A DNA stretch of 64,000 nucleotides from the NCBI GenBank assembly GCA_902556205.1, contig CACDVH010000003.1, positions 121,513 to 185,512 of the forward strand, in the 5' to 3' direction. Every line of letters starts with the position of its first letter. Position 1 is the stretch's first letter. Below, piece after piece: positions 9,760-18,167 of the stretch. The stretch is from an uncultured Gammaproteobacteria bacterium. Lineage in GTDB: Bacteria; Pseudomonadota; Gammaproteobacteria; PS1; Pseudothioglobaceae. Position numbers and translations under genes: made by a program. Below the pieces are notes generated by a model. The model searched no databases and was not told the origin of the DNA. It saw only the letters and a program-made list of their open reading frames with translations.

Positions 9760-9987
9760 CTATCTCTCATCTGGGGTAAATGTTTTAACACTTAAAGCGT
9801 GAAGTTCTCCGCTCCTTATTTCTTCCTTAACGAGGCCCAAAACTAGCCTTTGTCTTTGAAGCAGTGATAGACCATCAAACGCTGAAGAGACAATAACTGC
9901 TGAGCAGTTACAACCATCGCCCTCCATAACAACTTCAGAGCCTTCTATACCTTGCTCTAGCTTTGCTTGTACCTCTTCCAATGTCAT
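9760..9987 (-). CDS. ibaG: BolA/IbaG-family protein
   Basis: A 75-residue BolA-fold protein. Members of the family pair with monothiol glutaredoxins to bind or deliver 2Fe-2S clusters. The core AFDGLSLLQRQRLVLGL and the terminal GELHALSVKTFTPDE match the IbaG (YrbA) type, including the invariant cluster-ligand histidine. The variable [H/C] loop reads GDGCNC instead of the GDGSHF seen in E. coli IbaG, so it would offer cysteine as the second ligand. It stands alone upstream of rpmE and divides the Pit operon from it. Confidence 0.88.
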   Translation of the reverse strand: MTLEEVQAKLEQGIEGSEVVMEGDGCNCSAVIVSSAFDGLSLLQRQRLVLGLVKEEIRSGELHALSVKTFTPDER

Positions 9988-10025
9988 AATCTTGCCCTAA
10001 TCAATACGTCATCATATTATACGCT

Positions 10026-11306
10026 CTATGCACTAAATATTCCTTTTAGGGTAAAGAAAAATAAAATCGACATAACTGCACCAGCTGGTAATGTTATAAG
10101 CCAAGAAAGAAATATTCTATTTACAACTCTTAAGTTTAGAGATGCTACTCCCCTTGCAATACCTACTCCAAGAACAGCACCAACAAGTACTTGAGTTGTT
10201 GAAACTGGAAGACCGGTATAAGAAGCAAAAACAACGGTGGTTGCTGCTGCAAGCTCAGCAGAAAAACCTCGACTTGGAGTAAGCTCAGTGATATTTTTAC
10301 CAATAGTTTTCATCACTCTAAAACCAAAGGTTGCAAGTCCAAATACTATACCCCCGCCACCAACCAACAATATCCATGAAGGCAATGCACTTTTTGAAAC
10401 AATTTGTCCTCCAGACTCAACTATACTGTAGACCGCAGCTAATGGTCCAATAGCGTTTGCAACATCATTTGATCCATGAGCAAAGGCCATTGAACACGCT
10501 GTAATCACCATCAGCCCACCAAATAATTTCTCCATATTCGCATAGGAGAACTCATTATCATCTTCAGGATTTGTTTTAATACGCCTAATAATGATTGCAG
10601 CGATAATAGCCGCCAATATTCCAACTAAGGTTGCAATCATCATGCTGGTTGGTAAATCTTTACCAAGGTGTTTCAACGAATCAACATGTTTAAGGCCTTT
10701 TAAAAGAGTTACCAAAGAGAGAACGAATCCAACAAAAAAGACATAAAACGGCAAGTATTTTTTTGCATTCTCAAGTGGTCGATCGGTGTCAATAACAAGA
10801 CGCTGAAGGCTTTTAAATATAATAATAGCCATGGTTCCTGCAATGAGGGGTGAGACCACCCAACTGGCAATAATGGCGTACACTTTATTCCATGACACAG
10901 CGTCTATGCCTACACCAACGGCTCCAAAACCAACGATTGCTCCAACAATGGAGTGAGTAGTTGAGACAGGCCAACCGAGTGATGATGCGATTAATAGCCA
11001 TGTTGCAGCAGCCAAGAGTGACGCCAGCATTCCATATACTAATAATTCTGGATTGGATGAGAACGCTCCAGCATCGAGAATACCTTTTCGAACGGTTGCG
11101 GTCACCTCTCCACCAGCTAGAACAGCGCCAGCAAACTCAAAAATAACAGCAATAATCACTGCCTGCTTAAATGTTATCGCACCTGAGCCAACTGAAGTGC
11201 CCATTGCATTAGCTACATCATTAGCACCAATACCCCATGCCATAAAAAGCCCAAATCCAATAGCTAACATAATAAGAATTTCACTATTTTGTACGATGAT
11301 TTCCAT
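10026..11306 (-). CDS. pit: PiT-family inorganic phosphate transporter
   Basis: A 426-residue inner-membrane phosphate permease of the PiT family (low-affinity, cation-coupled uptake). The internal duplication is clear: GANDVANAMGTSVGSGAIT in the first half and AHGSNDVANAIGPLA in the second, each the PiT signature, with around ten membrane spans and a loop near residues 200-260. It is preceded by GGAG overlapping the stop of the DUF47 gene, so the pair is translationally coupled. The DUF47-pit order is a common operon in which the PhoU-like partner is thought to tune transport. Confidence 0.94.
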   Translation of the reverse strand: MEIIVQNSEILIMLAIGFGLFMAWGIGANDVANAMGTSVGSGAITFKQAVIIAVIFEFAGAVLAGGEVTATVRKGILDAGAFSSNPELLVYGMLASLLAAATWLLIASSLGWPVSTTHSIVGAIVGFGAVGVGIDAVSWNKVYAIIASWVVSPLIAGTMAIIIFKSLQRLVIDTDRPLENAKKYLPFYVFFVGFVLSLVTLLKGLKHVDSLKHLGKDLPTSMMIATLVGILAAIIAAIIIRRIKTNPEDDNEFSYANMEKLFGGLMVITACSMAFAHGSNDVANAIGPLAAVYSIVESGGQIVSKSALPSWILLVGGGGIVFGLATFGFRVMKTIGKNITELTPSRGFSAELAAATTVVFASYTGLPVSTTQVLVGAVLGVGIARGVASLNLRVVNRIFLSWLITLPAGAVMSILFFFTLKGIFSA

Positions 11307-11315
11307 TATGTTCTC

Positions 11316-11996
11316 CTATTTTGTGAGCATAACTTCGAAACGCGATCCTACCTTTTGGGCAGCATCTGCGGTTTCCCCGAGCCACTCAATGGCTCGATAA
11401 TAAAACATTACATCAATAGGAGGCAGTGACGCCTCAAGAAGATATAGCTTATTTCTAATTAACTCTTGAGCAACATCAGATTCATGCTCTAGTTCATTAA
11501 CCTTCTTGATCATCTTGTCAACAATTTTGCGTTCTCGACTGCTAAATGCTGTCTCTAAGAGCTCATCTAGCTCATTAATAGCGACTAATGCAGCAGCTGA
11601 AGTTTTGATACATAACTTCGAGAGATCTAAAAAATCATCTGCAAAGTCTTTTGGAAAAACCATTTTTCTGGACATCATCAAACCTGCCAAATCTTTTGTA
11701 ATATTGGCAATCGAATCTTGAATTAATAATACATCTAACAAATCCCTTCTTGAAAAAGGCATCATAAATGTGCTCGGAAGATTCATTCTTAGTTTCTTCT
11801 TGAGTACATCCGCTTTTTGTTCTTTTTTGCCAATTGAAATATGCGCTAATTGGGCTTTTTCCCAATCTTCAGAATTAGCAGCCTTAGCAAATACACCAAA
11901 CTCTTTAAGACAAGAGTGAACTTGTTTCATATGCTTCTGTAATGGGTTTATTGGGGACTTACCAAATAAATTTGTGATATTGTCTTTTGAATTCAT
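11316..11996 (-). CDS. DUF47 / PhoU-like phosphate transport regulator
   Basis: A 226-residue all-helical protein of the DUF47 (TIGR00153) family, related to PhoU. Features include SPINPLQKHMKQVHSC at the start, conserved E/D-x3-D metal-site patterns in the helices (ELEHESDVAQELIRNKL) and the terminal IEWLGETADAAQKVG. It begins the operon with the Pit transporter, 9 bases upstream of it. Known family members regulate or assist Pit. The 248-base region upstream (11997-12244) presumably carries the promoter; I could not identify a convincing Pho box. Confidence 0.9.
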   Translation of the reverse strand: MNSKDNITNLFGKSPINPLQKHMKQVHSCLKEFGVFAKAANSEDWEKAQLAHISIGKKEQKADVLKKKLRMNLPSTFMMPFSRRDLLDVLLIQDSIANITKDLAGLMMSRKMVFPKDFADDFLDLSKLCIKTSAAALVAINELDELLETAFSSRERKIVDKMIKKVNELEHESDVAQELIRNKLYLLEASLPPIDVMFYYRAIEWLGETADAAQKVGSRFEVMLTK

Positions 11997-12244
11997 AACT
12001 CTTGCCTACTCCATATAGTTTAAGGGTTTAAATACTTTTAAAACAAAACTTTTTTTATCTATTTGAGATAAAAATGCGCATTATAAATAAGTTTTTTTTG
12101 TTGATGTATTAATTTGTTACAAATGATAAACCAATTAAAATTAATTCAACTTTTTGATTATAACTGATATGAAAATCAGTAAAGCATACCCTTTATAAAT
12201 TAACCCATTATTTATAAGGTTGAATATTTTTCAATTAGTGATAA

Positions 12245-12652
12245 TCAAAAAATAAGTTGGCTATTGATGTAAGGCAATAAGTTTTCTTTTATTTCCTCGA
12301 AACAAAGCTTAAAAGCATTATATTCTTGCCCATCAGGATCATCAAACCCCATATGTTTGACTGGTGTATTTCCAGGAAAAATTGGACATGTTTGACTTGC
12401 ATTCTCACAAACAGTTATGACTAAGTCAAAAGGAATATGAATAATGGAGTCTATATCCTTTGAATGATAGCTACTCCTCCACATTTCATTTTCTTCTAAT
12501 ATTTTTTTGGCCTTAGGGTTTACTCTACCACTTGCAGAGACGCCACTAGAATATGCTTCAATTTGACCGTTGAATGTATGATTGATGAGCGCCTCGGCGA
12601 TAATGCTTCGACAGCTATTACCTGTACAAAGAACCAAAACTTTTTTACTCAT
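12245..12652 (-). CDS. arsC: Thioredoxin-coupled arsenate reductase ArsC
   Basis: A 135-residue low-molecular-weight phosphatase-fold enzyme that reduces arsenate to arsenite. The P-loop is CTGNSCRS (C9, C14), and the two further redox cysteines C82 and C89 lie in VCENASQTCP, matching the Cys10-Cys82-Cys89 cascade of the S. aureus thioredoxin-type ArsC rather than a tyrosine phosphatase. HMGFDDPDG carries the general-acid aspartate. It directly follows the aquaporin gene with 9 bases between, so the two form a short operon for making arsenite and letting it out. Confidence 0.93.
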   Translation of the reverse strand: MSKKVLVLCTGNSCRSIIAEALINHTFNGQIEAYSSGVSASGRVNPKAKKILEENEMWRSSYHSKDIDSIIHIPFDLVITVCENASQTCPIFPGNTPVKHMGFDDPDGQEYNAFKLCFEEIKENLLPYINSQLIF

Positions 12653-12661
12653 CTGCCCGAC

Positions 12662-13330
12662 CTAATTGTCTGATTTAAAGATTCTTAAAAAAACCATCGA
12701 TGCCAGCACAGCACCTAGACAAGTTGCCACAACATATACCCATAGGTGCTCAAGGTTTCCACTGACAATAGCTGGGCCTATACTTCTTGCTGGATTCATA
12801 CTAGCGCCAGTGATTGGACCTGCAAACATTGACTCAAGTCCAACAGTCAGTCCAATTGCCAGACCTGCAAAATCTTTTGTTGCTTTTCCATGAACAGCTG
12901 ATGAGCAAATCACAATCATCAAGATAAAGGTCAAAATAAATTCAAAACCAAAAGATTGCGAAACAGAACCACTTGGAATAGTAGCGCCTAAATAACTCAC
13001 TTCAGATACGTTAGAAAAATTTTCAGATAAGAGATAAAAAAGACATAGGCTTGCCAGCACTGCGCCAATGATTTGCGCAGCAATATAGGGAATAACATTT
13101 CTTTTATTAAATTCACCCATTGACCAAAACGCTATGGTCACTGCGGGGTTGAAGTGGGCACCTGAAACATGGGCAAAACTATAAATCAAGGCTACTATCA
13201 CAAAACCAAAAGTTAACGCTATACCAACATGGCCGATTGCTTGAGCAATATCATTAATCATAATCGCTCCAGTGCCTGCAAACACAAGTATAAATGTACC
13301 GAGTAACTCAGCAGTTAGTTTCTTATACAT
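12662..13330 (-). CDS. Aquaglyceroporin (MIP family), probable arsenite channel
   Basis: A 222-residue six-span MIP channel with both half-helix motifs, HFNPAVT and SMNPARS. Aligning by eye to E. coli AqpZ, the selectivity filter reads Phe (TFGFV), Ser (LESMF), Ala (GASM) and Arg. AqpZ has Phe/His/Thr/Arg, so this pore should be wider, suiting small neutral solutes such as arsenious acid or glycerol. The coupled arsC supports an AqpS-like role: in rhizobial ars operons an aquaglyceroporin replaces the ArsB pump and lets arsenite leave down its gradient. Water or glycerol transport remains possible. Confidence 0.85.
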   Translation of the reverse strand: MYKKLTAELLGTFILVFAGTGAIMINDIAQAIGHVGIALTFGFVIVALIYSFAHVSGAHFNPAVTIAFWSMGEFNKRNVIPYIAAQIIGAVLASLCLFYLLSENFSNVSEVSYLGATIPSGSVSQSFGFEFILTFILMIVICSSAVHGKATKDFAGLAIGLTVGLESMFAGPITGASMNPARSIGPAIVSGNLEHLWVYVVATCLGAVLASMVFLRIFKSDN

Positions 13331-13508
13331 TGAATGATTGAATCATTTGATAGAGTTAAAGAAGAATCATAAAGTTGAAATATGACAGGCACATTACAAA
13401 ATCTTTTTTAATTTGGCCATTAAAAGGTACAAAGGGTAACATTATACAAAAATTAATAAATTAACCCGATAATTATTCCTTTTAAAAAGATTTTAGCCAA
13501 GCATTAAG

Positions 13509-14864
13509 ATGAACACTGCCATTATATTAGCCGCTGGTCAAGGTACAAGAATGAAATCTCAAACCGCCAAGGTACTTCACAAGGTTGGCAATAAATGTCT
13601 ACTTCAACACATTGTAGATGCATCAAGCGATCACGTTGAAACAATTAATGTAATTGTTGGTCATAATTCTCAGGCTGTCAAAGCAGCAATGCCGAAAAAT
13701 AAAATTAACTGGGTACTGCAAGAAAAACAGCTGGGGACTGGTCACGCTGTTCAGCAGGCAATCCCATTCATTAATGATGACTCAATCTGCTTAATACTTT
13801 ATGGTGATGTTCCGCTTCTTCAAAGCAAAACATTAGAAGAACTTCTCATCAAAGCTCGCCCTTCTGGATTTTCACTTTTGAGCGTTGAACTAAATGATCC
13901 TTTTGGATACGGAAGAATAATCAGAGACTCAAATGGACAGATTCAATCTATTGTCGAACAAAAGGATGCTAGTGAATCGGAGTTAAAAGTCAAAGAAATC
14001 AATACTGGAATCATGGCGATTCTGGGCTCTCTATTAAAGAAGTATTTGAATGAATTAAAGCCCAATAATGTGCAAGGGGAGCTGTATCTAACCGATATTG
14101 TTGAAAGTGCTGTCAAAGATAATGTTAATATTGCCTCATTTGTATGCGAAAACGCGTCAGAGGTCATGGGTATAAATGACAAAAAACAGCTATCCCAAGC
14201 TGAACGATCTTATCAAATGAGACAGGCTGAAGATTTAATGTCCTCAGGCCTGACTATTATGGATCCTAGCCGTTTTGATTGTCGAGGTGACTTGAACTTT
14301 GGGGATGATTGCACTATAGATGTTAATGTTGTCTTTGAGGGGGATAATGTTTTAGGAAAAAATGTTACAATTTCGCCTAACTGCATTATAAAAGACTCTA
14401 AAATCGGTGATAATACGTCTATCTTGCCAAATTCCATAATTGAAAATTCGATTATTGGATCTAGCACTACTATTGGGCCTTTTGCCAGGATTCGACCCGA
14501 TACAATCATAGGTGATCACTCCAAGGTTGGCAACTTTGTTGAAGTCAAAAAATCTACAATTAAAAGTAATTCTAAAGTGTCGCATCTGAGCTATATTGGT
14601 GATAGCAATATTGGAGCTGACGTAAATATTGGTGCTGGTGTGATTACTTGCAATTATGACGGCTCAAATAAACATCAAACCGAAGTTAAGGATGGTGCTT
14701 TTATTGGATCTAATAGTCAATTAGTTGCTCCAGTCATCATAGGTAAAAATGCAACCATTGGAGCGGGATCAACCATTACTCAAAATGCTCCAGATGATAA
14801 ACTCACACTGAGTAGAAATAAACAGTCGACCATTGACAAGTGGAAACGACCTACAAAGAAATAA
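13509..14864 (+). CDS. glmU: Bifunctional UDP-GlcNAc pyrophosphorylase / GlcN-1-P acetyltransferase
   Basis: GlmU makes UDP-N-acetylglucosamine for peptidoglycan and LPS in two cytosolic steps. The N-terminal nucleotidyltransferase domain (about 1-225) shows LAAGQGTRMKS and the metal-site LYGDVPLL. A linker follows, then a left-handed beta-helix of hexapeptide repeats (about 250-440) with the acetyltransferase segment GNFVEVKKS and NYDGSNKHQT. At 451 residues it is of normal length. The ribosome site is weak. It is divergent from the aquaporin gene and 14 bases ahead of an MFS gene in the same direction. Confidence 0.97.
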   Translation: MNTAIILAAGQGTRMKSQTAKVLHKVGNKCLLQHIVDASSDHVETINVIVGHNSQAVKAAMPKNKINWVLQEKQLGTGHAVQQAIPFINDDSICLILYGDVPLLQSKTLEELLIKARPSGFSLLSVELNDPFGYGRIIRDSNGQIQSIVEQKDASESELKVKEINTGIMAILGSLLKKYLNELKPNNVQGELYLTDIVESAVKDNVNIASFVCENASEVMGINDKKQLSQAERSYQMRQAEDLMSSGLTIMDPSRFDCRGDLNFGDDCTIDVNVVFEGDNVLGKNVTISPNCIIKDSKIGDNTSILPNSIIENSIIGSSTTIGPFARIRPDTIIGDHSKVGNFVEVKKSTIKSNSKVSHLSYIGDSNIGADVNIGAGVITCNYDGSNKHQTEVKDGAFIGSNSQLVAPVIIGKNATIGAGSTITQNAPDDKLTLSRNKQSTIDKWKRPTKK

Positions 14865-14878
14865 CAATCTAACTAATA

Positions 14879-16048
14879 ATGCTTAACCTTCCTAGAAACG
14901 TATGGATTTTGACTGCCTGTCAATCCTTATTTATGTCCCTGAGTGTTTTTATGGTTTTTGTTGCGGGAATAATTGGCAGTGAACTTGCTCCAACGAAAAG
15001 TTTATCGACACTGCCAGTTGCAACTATCGTTGTTGGAACCGCTCTAAGCGTGATCCCTGTGATTCGACTGATGTCAATATTTGGTCGGAAAAAAGTTTTT
15101 TTAAGTGCATGCATTTATTCTATCCTACTGATTGGCCTATGCATTTTTTCGATTACAAAAGAAATATTCTTTCTGTTTAGTTTTGCAAGTTTTTGTCTTG
15201 GCGCTAGCGTTGCAACAATGATGCAGTTTCGCTTTGCAGCTATCGAGAGTGTCAATCCAGAACAAAGGGCCTCGGCAACCGCCGTGGTTCTTCTGGGCGG
15301 ATTAATTTCTGCATTTCTTGGAACTGAAATTGCAACTATTGGAAAAAGTATTCTAGAGACTGATTTTGTAGGATCATTCTTATTATTAGCGTTTCTTTTC
15401 ATCATAGCGTTTCTGTTCATGACTTTTTTTGAGCCAGCTAAAAAATTCAAAGAGCAAAAAGACAAGTCAAAGCGGCCTCTAATAGACATCATTACGCAGG
15501 GCTCTTTTATTGTTGCTGTCTCTGCTGCAACAACGGGATATGTTGTCATGAGTTTTATTATGACTGCTACTCCCGTAAGTATGCATGTTATGGATGGGCA
15601 TTCGCTACATCACACTAAACTTGTTCTTCAAAGTCACGTTATAGCGATGTTTCTTCCCTCACTATTTACGGCCTATGTTGTCAAGTATATTGGCCTCACT
15701 AGAATGATGCTGATTGGTATTTTGTTTCTATTCGTCTCAGTTTTGATAGCCTTTATGAGTCATGCGCTGACAAATTATTGGTGGTCTCTTGTTTTACTTG
15801 GACTTGGTTGGAACTTTCTTTTTATTGGTGGAACAAACCTTCTTCCCCAAGCCTACAATGAAAATGAAAAATTCAAAGTTCAATCCATTAATGACTTCTT
15901 AGTGTTTGGTTTTCAGGCTTTTGCAGCACTCTCAGCTGGATGGTTCGTCTTCAATTTTAGTTGGGAAGTTGTTCTTTTGTCAGTTCTTCCATTACTATTG
16001 TTACAACTTGTTGTGTTAGTATGGTGGTTTTTAAAAAAAACTAACTAG
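14879..16048 (+). CDS. MFS transporter, substrate unknown
   Basis: A 389-residue major facilitator with about twelve membrane spans. The loop between spans 2 and 3 reads IRLMSIFGRKKVF, the usual MFS GR-K motif, and a central charged loop near 188-200 (FFEPAKKFKEQKDKSKR) divides two six-span halves. It lies between glmU and a TauD-type dioxygenase gene on the same strand, and only 42 bases separate it from the latter, so it may import the dioxygenase substrate. Its family cannot be narrowed from sequence alone. Confidence 0.8.
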   Translation: MLNLPRNVWILTACQSLFMSLSVFMVFVAGIIGSELAPTKSLSTLPVATIVVGTALSVIPVIRLMSIFGRKKVFLSACIYSILLIGLCIFSITKEIFFLFSFASFCLGASVATMMQFRFAAIESVNPEQRASATAVVLLGGLISAFLGTEIATIGKSILETDFVGSFLLLAFLFIIAFLFMTFFEPAKKFKEQKDKSKRPLIDIITQGSFIVAVSAATTGYVVMSFIMTATPVSMHVMDGHSLHHTKLVLQSHVIAMFLPSLFTAYVVKYIGLTRMMLIGILFLFVSVLIAFMSHALTNYWWSLVLLGLGWNFLFIGGTNLLPQAYNENEKFKVQSINDFLVFGFQAFAALSAGWFVFNFSWEVVLLSVLPLLLLQLVVLVWWFLKKTN

Positions 16049-16090
16049 TCAGTTTTTTTGGTATAAAATTCAAAAAAAACGGAGCTATAG

Positions 16091-16924
16091 ATGTTTAAAG
16101 CGGAGCAATTAACAACCTCAATTGGCGCAGTAATTTCGGGAGTATCACTTAATCATTTAGATTCTGAAAATCTGGATCAAATCTATGATTCACTGATTAA
16201 GCATCAGGTGATTTTTTTTCGAGATCAAGAGCTTTCGCCTGAATCTCATATGCATCTCGCTGAAGGCTTGGGAGAAATAGACCCTGGACACCCAGTCTAC
16301 CCTCATGTTGAGGGTTACCAAAGTATTGTTCTGCTCAGAAATGATGCCAACAATAAACCTGACACGGCAGACTGGCACAAAGACCTAACATTTAAATCTA
16401 ATCCACCTTTTGCTAGTATTCTTCATGGAGTTGAGGTTCCTAAATTTGGAGGGGACACTCTTTGGGCAAGCATGAGTGCTGCCTATAATCAATTGCCTGA
16501 GGGCTGGAAGCAATTTCTTGAAAATCTTGAGGCCATCCATGATATGGGAACATTTAGAAACGACTACCTTAGAGAAGGGGGTGTTGCATCCGTGAATGAT
16601 GCCCTTAAAGAGGTTGGGTCAGCGGTCCATAAAGTTATTGAAACTCATCCAGTATCGGGCCTCAAATATATTAATGTCAATCAGTCATTTACCCGAAATA
16701 TTGTCAATGAAAATCAGGGTCCAAGCGATCACATACTTCAATTCTTGTATCAACACATGAACAAACCTGAATTTCAAGTGCGATTTCATTGGGAGAATAA
16801 CTCAGTTGCCATTTGGGATAATCGGATTACTCAGCACTACGCTGTATGTGACTATTTACCCGAGTTTAGGCATATGCAGCGCATTACTGTTGTAAACGAT
16901 AAAAGGGAGCTAGCCCAGAAATAA
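16091..16924 (+). CDS. TauD/TfdA-family Fe(II)/2-oxoglutarate dioxygenase
   Basis: A 277-residue double-stranded beta-helix dioxygenase. The iron facial triad is visible as H-x-D in ADWHKDLTF (about residue 96-98) and a distal His in NRITQHYAVCDY; the 2-oxoglutarate-binding Arg follows in FRHMQRITV. Family members hydroxylate and thereby cleave taurine, alkylsulfates, 2,4-D or related compounds, releasing sulfite in the case of taurine. No tauABC genes accompany it; the upstream MFS gene is the only plausible transporter. The substrate is therefore open. GGAG lies a few bases before the start. Confidence 0.87.
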   Translation: MFKAEQLTTSIGAVISGVSLNHLDSENLDQIYDSLIKHQVIFFRDQELSPESHMHLAEGLGEIDPGHPVYPHVEGYQSIVLLRNDANNKPDTADWHKDLTFKSNPPFASILHGVEVPKFGGDTLWASMSAAYNQLPEGWKQFLENLEAIHDMGTFRNDYLREGGVASVNDALKEVGSAVHKVIETHPVSGLKYINVNQSFTRNIVNENQGPSDHILQFLYQHMNKPEFQVRFHWENNSVAIWDNRITQHYAVCDYLPEFRHMQRITVVNDKRELAQK

Positions 16925-18088
16925 CTAAAGGTTCTTAAAGGCTTGCTCTAAATCTTCGATTAAATCTTTTGTTTCCTCAAGCCCTATGCTTAAGCGGATT
17001 ACGTGCTTACCATTATAAAGCCATTGACCATCACGCTTGTAAGGTCTTGCAGTCAAAAGACTTTTATAACCACCCCAACTAAACGCGAGCCCAAACATCT
17101 CAAGGGAGTTAACAAATTTGGCAATTTGATCAGCTGAATATGACTTTTTGAACGTAAATGAGAACAAGCCAGATGCACCTAGAAAATCTCTCTTCCATAA
17201 CGAGTGTTGAGGGTGTGACTCCAGCCCGGGATGAATAACACAATCTATGATATCCTGTTTTTCAAGCCAGTGCGCGATCTCAAATGCTGACCGCTCATGC
17301 TCCTTTAATCGAACTTTGAGCGACCTTAAACCTCTGAGAGCTGAATAGCAATCTTGCGGATTAGTATAATTTTCAACTGTTTGAAAATAGCTTGCAAATT
17401 CATCAGCATACTTTTCATTGACAGTTGCACATCCCATCAAAACATCTGAGTGGCCACAGATATACTTTGTAACCGATTGAATGGCGACATCAGCCCCAAG
17501 GTCTAGTGACTTCAGATAGAGCGGTGTCGCCCATGTGCTGTCAATAATGATCATTATTCCAGCCTTTTTAGCAGCCTTAACTACTTCAACTATATCTTGA
17601 ATCTCAAAGGTATTTGAGCCTGGCGACTCTAAAAAAATAAGTTTTGTACTGTCATTAAAGTAAGCGCTTATCTCTTTACCAATATTTGACTCAATATGGG
17701 TTGTCTTAATATTATATTTAGCAAGAATATTGTGACAAAATCTTTTAGTGGGCCCATAGGCATTATCACAGAGTAAGACCTCATCACCACTTTGAGTAAA
17801 TGCCATAAGAGTGTTTGTTATAGCATTAATTCCTGATGGAAATGCATACGCTCTATGGCCATTTTCCATTCTACAGATCGCTTCTTCAAAGGCTTTCTGT
17901 GTTGACAGACCATGCGTGCCATAATCCACACCAGGATAGTTACCCTCCATAGCTAACTGCATATCTTCAAAGTTTTCAAACAAAACAGAGGAGCCGCTTT
18001 GAACGTCTGGGTTAATAGTTTTTATTTTTCGATCACCATACTTCTGAGTATAGTCAGTCCAACCCACATTATTATTTCGCTTCGACAT
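16925..18088 (-). CDS. metC: Cystathionine beta-lyase-like PLP enzyme
   Basis: A 387-residue member of the Cys/Met metabolism PLP family (fold type I). The PLP lysine is in SVTKYICGHSDVLMG, and the pyridoxal-stacking tyrosine region is NYPGVDYGTHGLST. The pattern fits proteobacterial cystathionine beta-lyase, which splits cystathionine to homocysteine, pyruvate and ammonia, rather than gamma-synthase, although members of the family overlap in activity. It converges on the dioxygenase gene, whose stop is one base before its own end. No other methionine genes are next to it. Confidence 0.85.
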   Translation of the reverse strand: MSKRNNNVGWTDYTQKYGDRKIKTINPDVQSGSSVLFENFEDMQLAMEGNYPGVDYGTHGLSTQKAFEEAICRMENGHRAYAFPSGINAITNTLMAFTQSGDEVLLCDNAYGPTKRFCHNILAKYNIKTTHIESNIGKEISAYFNDSTKLIFLESPGSNTFEIQDIVEVVKAAKKAGIMIIIDSTWATPLYLKSLDLGADVAIQSVTKYICGHSDVLMGCATVNEKYADEFASYFQTVENYTNPQDCYSALRGLRSLKVRLKEHERSAFEIAHWLEKQDIIDCVIHPGLESHPQHSLWKRDFLGASGLFSFTFKKSYSADQIAKFVNSLEMFGLAFSWGGYKSLLTARPYKRDGQWLYNGKHVIRLSIGLEETKDLIEDLEQAFKNL

Positions 18089-18167
18089 AGAGATAAATGT
18101 TTACAGAATTGGCTGTCATCATAGGAGGAATTTGATCCTTTGTCCAGTTATTTTCTTTAACTATTTG

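Noticed and set aside
11997..12244. Pho box upstream of the DUF47-pit operon
   Set aside because: The region is A/T-rich with TTTGTAACAAA-like palindromes but nothing close to two CTGTCAT direct repeats.
12245..12652. Low-molecular-weight protein tyrosine phosphatase
   Set aside because: The extra redox cysteines C82 and C89 and the aquaporin partner indicate arsenate reductase.
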